Assembly: GCF_046292685.1 (NCBI RefSeq)
Contig: NZ_JBKBQM010000083.1
Location: 1 to 7,294 of the forward strand
DNA length: 7,294 bases
Source: Wagnerdoeblera sp046292685
GTDB lineage: Bacteria > Pseudomonadota > Alphaproteobacteria > Rhodobacterales > Rhodobacteraceae
Reading direction: 5' to 3'
Part shown: positions 6,082 to 7,294 of the stretch, piece after piece
Layout of the letters: every line of letters starts with the position of its first letter
Position numbering within the stretch: the first letter of the stretch is position 1
Program-made: the position numbers and the translations under genes
The notes under the pieces: generated by a model
Database searches by the model: none
Told to the model about the DNA's origin: nothing
The model's input: the letters and a program-made list of their open reading frames with translations, nothing else

Positions 6082-7032
6082 TTGCGCGATCTCAAACTGC
6101 CCGACCAGCGCCACCCCGAAAAGGCGCACCGCCCCGACAATCCGCAACCGAAGAAACCGGCGTGGATCCGGGTCAAGGCTCCGACCTCCGAAGGTTACAA
6201 GGCCACCCGCGATATCCTCAAGTCGAACAAGCTGGTGACCGTCTGCGAGGAGGCGGGCTGCCCCAACGTCGGCGAATGCTGGAGCCAGGGCCACGCGACC
6301 ATGATGATCATGGGCGAAATCTGCACCCGAGGCTGCACCTTCTGCAACGTCGCCACCGGCCGGCCGCAGGCGCTGGACGCCTTTGAACCGGGGCGCGTCG
6401 CCCATGCCGTGGCCACCCTGGGCCTGAAGCATGTCGTCATCACCTCGGTGGACCGCGACGATCTGGACGATGGCGGGGCCGAACATTTTGCCCAGACCAT
6501 CCGCGCCATCCGCCACCGCGCCCCGGACACCACGATCGAGGTGCTGACCCCGGATTTCCTGAAATGCCCGCCTTCGGCGCTGGAAACCGTGGTGGCCGCG
6601 CGGCCCGACGTGTTCAACCACAACCTAGAAACCGTGCCGGGTCTGTATCACGAGGTGCGCCCGGGTGCGCGCTATTTCCATTCGCTGCGGCTGCTGCAGC
6701 GGGTCAAGGAACTGGACCCGACCATGTTCACCAAGTCGGGCATCATGGTGGGCCTGGGCGAGGATCGCCCGGCCGTGTTGCAGGTGATGGACGACATGCG
6801 CTCGGCCGATGTCGATTTCCTGACCATCGGGCAGTATCTGCAACCGACCCCCAAGCACCACGCGGTGGCCCGCTTCGTGACGCCCGAGGAATTCGCCTCT
6901 TACGAACAAAGCGCGCGCAACAAGGGGTTCCTGATGGTCTCGGCCACGCCGCTGACGCGGTCGAGCTATCACGCCGGCGAGGATTTTGCCCGGATGAAGG
7001 CGGCACGAGAGGCGAAACTGGGCCGTGGGTGA
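6082..7032 (+). CDS. lipA: Lipoyl synthase (radical SAM)
   Basis: LipA inserts two sulfur atoms at C6 and C8 of the octanoyl group carried on lipoyl domains, for example of 2-oxoacid dehydrogenase complexes and the glycine cleavage H protein, in the cytoplasm. The 316-residue product has the auxiliary-cluster motif C-X4-C-X5-C (C55, C60, C66 in CEEAGCPNVGEC), the radical SAM motif C-X3-C-X2-C (C81, C85, C88 in CTRGCTFCN), and the C-terminal RSSYH motif (293-297), whose serine ligates the auxiliary cluster. Other family blocks are VITSVDRDDLDDGGAEHF, TPDFLKC, FNHNLETV and FTKSGIMVGLGE. All key residues are present and length is normal, so it should be active. The start is TTG (6082), supported by the strong GAGGGG site and the family-typical N-terminus RDLKLPDQRHPEKAHRPDN. 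It probably has its own promoter. The right IS lies 71 bases downstream and does not disrupt it. Confidence 0.97.
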   Translation: MRDLKLPDQRHPEKAHRPDNPQPKKPAWIRVKAPTSEGYKATRDILKSNKLVTVCEEAGCPNVGECWSQGHATMMIMGEICTRGCTFCNVATGRPQALDAFEPGRVAHAVATLGLKHVVITSVDRDDLDDGGAEHFAQTIRAIRHRAPDTTIEVLTPDFLKCPPSALETVVAARPDVFNHNLETVPGLYHEVRPGARYFHSLRLLQRVKELDPTMFTKSGIMVGLGEDRPAVLQVMDDMRSADVDFLTIGQYLQPTPKHHAVARFVTPEEFASYEQSARNKGFLMVSATPLTRSSYHAGEDFARMKAAREAKLGRG

Positions 7033-7099
7033 CGGGGGGCTTGCCGCCGATGCGCCCCTCCGCCCCGGCACCGGGTCTTGCCTGCCCGACAGGACAGGT

Positions 7100-7103
7100 T
7101 TAG
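7100..7103. other. Presumed IS target tetranucleotide TTAG at right inner junction
   Basis: TTAG abuts the right IS tip and fits the YTAR target of IS5-group elements. It is the same tetranucleotide, on the same strand, as at the left inner junction. Its duplicate would lie beyond the right window edge. Confidence 0.45.
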
Positions 7104-7294
7104 CAGGCTGCTGAAGAAGTCAGCCCTCGACCCGGAGTTAGGAACATGTTTCACCCTTTGCACGACAACGGTGGGGGGTGATGATGCGCGGGACGGACGA
7201 GGCGAGCGGGTCGCTGTTCAGCTATGTTGACCTTGAAGAGCGCATCCCCGCCCGGCATCCGCTGCGCAAGATCCGGCAGGTGGTCAACGAGGCG
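7104..7294 (+). mobile_element. IS5-like insertion sequence, 5' tip (right copy, truncated by window edge)
   Basis: Inverted copy of the left element: 7104-7294 matches the reverse complement of 155-344 except for three substitutions and one extra G (six G at 7173-7178, against five in the left copy). The tip begins CAGGCTGCTGAAG at 7104. The 77-base leader contains the near-palindrome GGAACATGTTTC (7141-7152). Only the 5' part is visible, so completeness cannot be judged. The preceding 71 bases after lipA (7033-7103) hold no gene and no clear terminator. Confidence 0.88.
7181..7294 (+). CDS. IS5-like transposase, N-terminal 38 residues (partial)
   Basis: This frame opens with the tandem ATG (7181 and 7184) behind the G-run and stays open to the window end. 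The 38 residues, from MMRGTDEASG to RQVVNEA, are identical to the left copy even though three codons differ (GTC/GTT, GAT/GAC, GTG/GTC). The catalytic domain is outside the window. Which of the two ATG codons is used cannot be settled; the G-run lies 2 bases before the first and 5 bases before the second, so the second has the more normal spacing. Confidence 0.87.
   Translation, partial: MMRGTDEASGSLFSYVDLEERIPARHPLRKIRQVVNEA

Noticed and set aside
4110..6386. A 758-residue plus-strand frame overlapping the pseudoprotease gene
   Set aside because: It is out of frame with a protein that has a signal peptide and recognisable domains, and its Arg/Gly/Ala-rich composition is typical of a frame shadow.
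4162..6621. An 819-residue open frame on the minus strand, antisense to the pseudoprotease and lipA
   Set aside because: It runs opposite two clearly real plus-strand genes, has no recognisable motif, and is what very GC-rich codon use produces by chance on the opposite strand.

Overview
The window is GC-rich chromosomal DNA that most likely comes from an alphaproteobacterium of the Rhodobacteraceae (Rhodobacter/Paracoccus-like). This rests on the two-subunit glycyl-tRNA synthetase (glyQ + glyS), a small DUF6446-type membrane protein wedged between those two genes, the strong G/C bias at third codon positions, and the style of lipoyl synthase. The genus is inferred, not proven.

Layout, left to right. 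(1) 1-344: the 5' part of an IS5-like insertion sequence, transposase reading leftward (minus strand), cut by the window edge. (2) 345-538: a gene-free stretch with a chain of three hairpins (363-454), downstream of glyS. (3) 539-4111, minus strand: a tight operon in transcription order glyQ, a DUF6446-like gene, glyS. The genes are joined by a 4-base GTGA overlap and a 1-base gap. glyS carries an in-frame, GC-rich double-hairpin insert (1394-1463) that adds about 23 residues. (4) 4112-4209: a 98-base divergent intergenic region with a good sigma-70-type promoter for glyQ. (5) 4210-5988, plus strand: an exported multidomain protein (signal peptide, SPOR-like region, peptidoglycan-binding domain, C-terminal trypsin-like domain). 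All three catalytic positions of its trypsin-like domain appear substituted, so it is probably a pseudoprotease. (6) 6082-7032, plus strand: lipA (lipoyl synthase), with a TTG start behind a strong ribosome binding site. (7) 7104-7294: a second copy of the same IS tip in inverted orientation, transposase reading rightward out of the window.

The five genes between the IS copies are core or housekeeping functions: glycyl-tRNA charging, lipoate synthesis and an envelope protein. They do not look like accessory cargo. The two IS copies are inverted, with their 5' tips facing each other. Both inner junctions read TTAG on the plus strand, which fits the YTAR-type target of IS5-group elements. The pair could mediate inversion of the 6.8-kb segment, or the window edges may simply be contig breaks in a multicopy IS.

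The observations most worth following are the palindromic insert inside glyS, the inactivated trypsin-like domain joined to a peptidoglycan-binding module, and the inverted IS pair bracketing essential genes. I saw no CRISPR array, tRNA, rRNA, phage genes or defence system.
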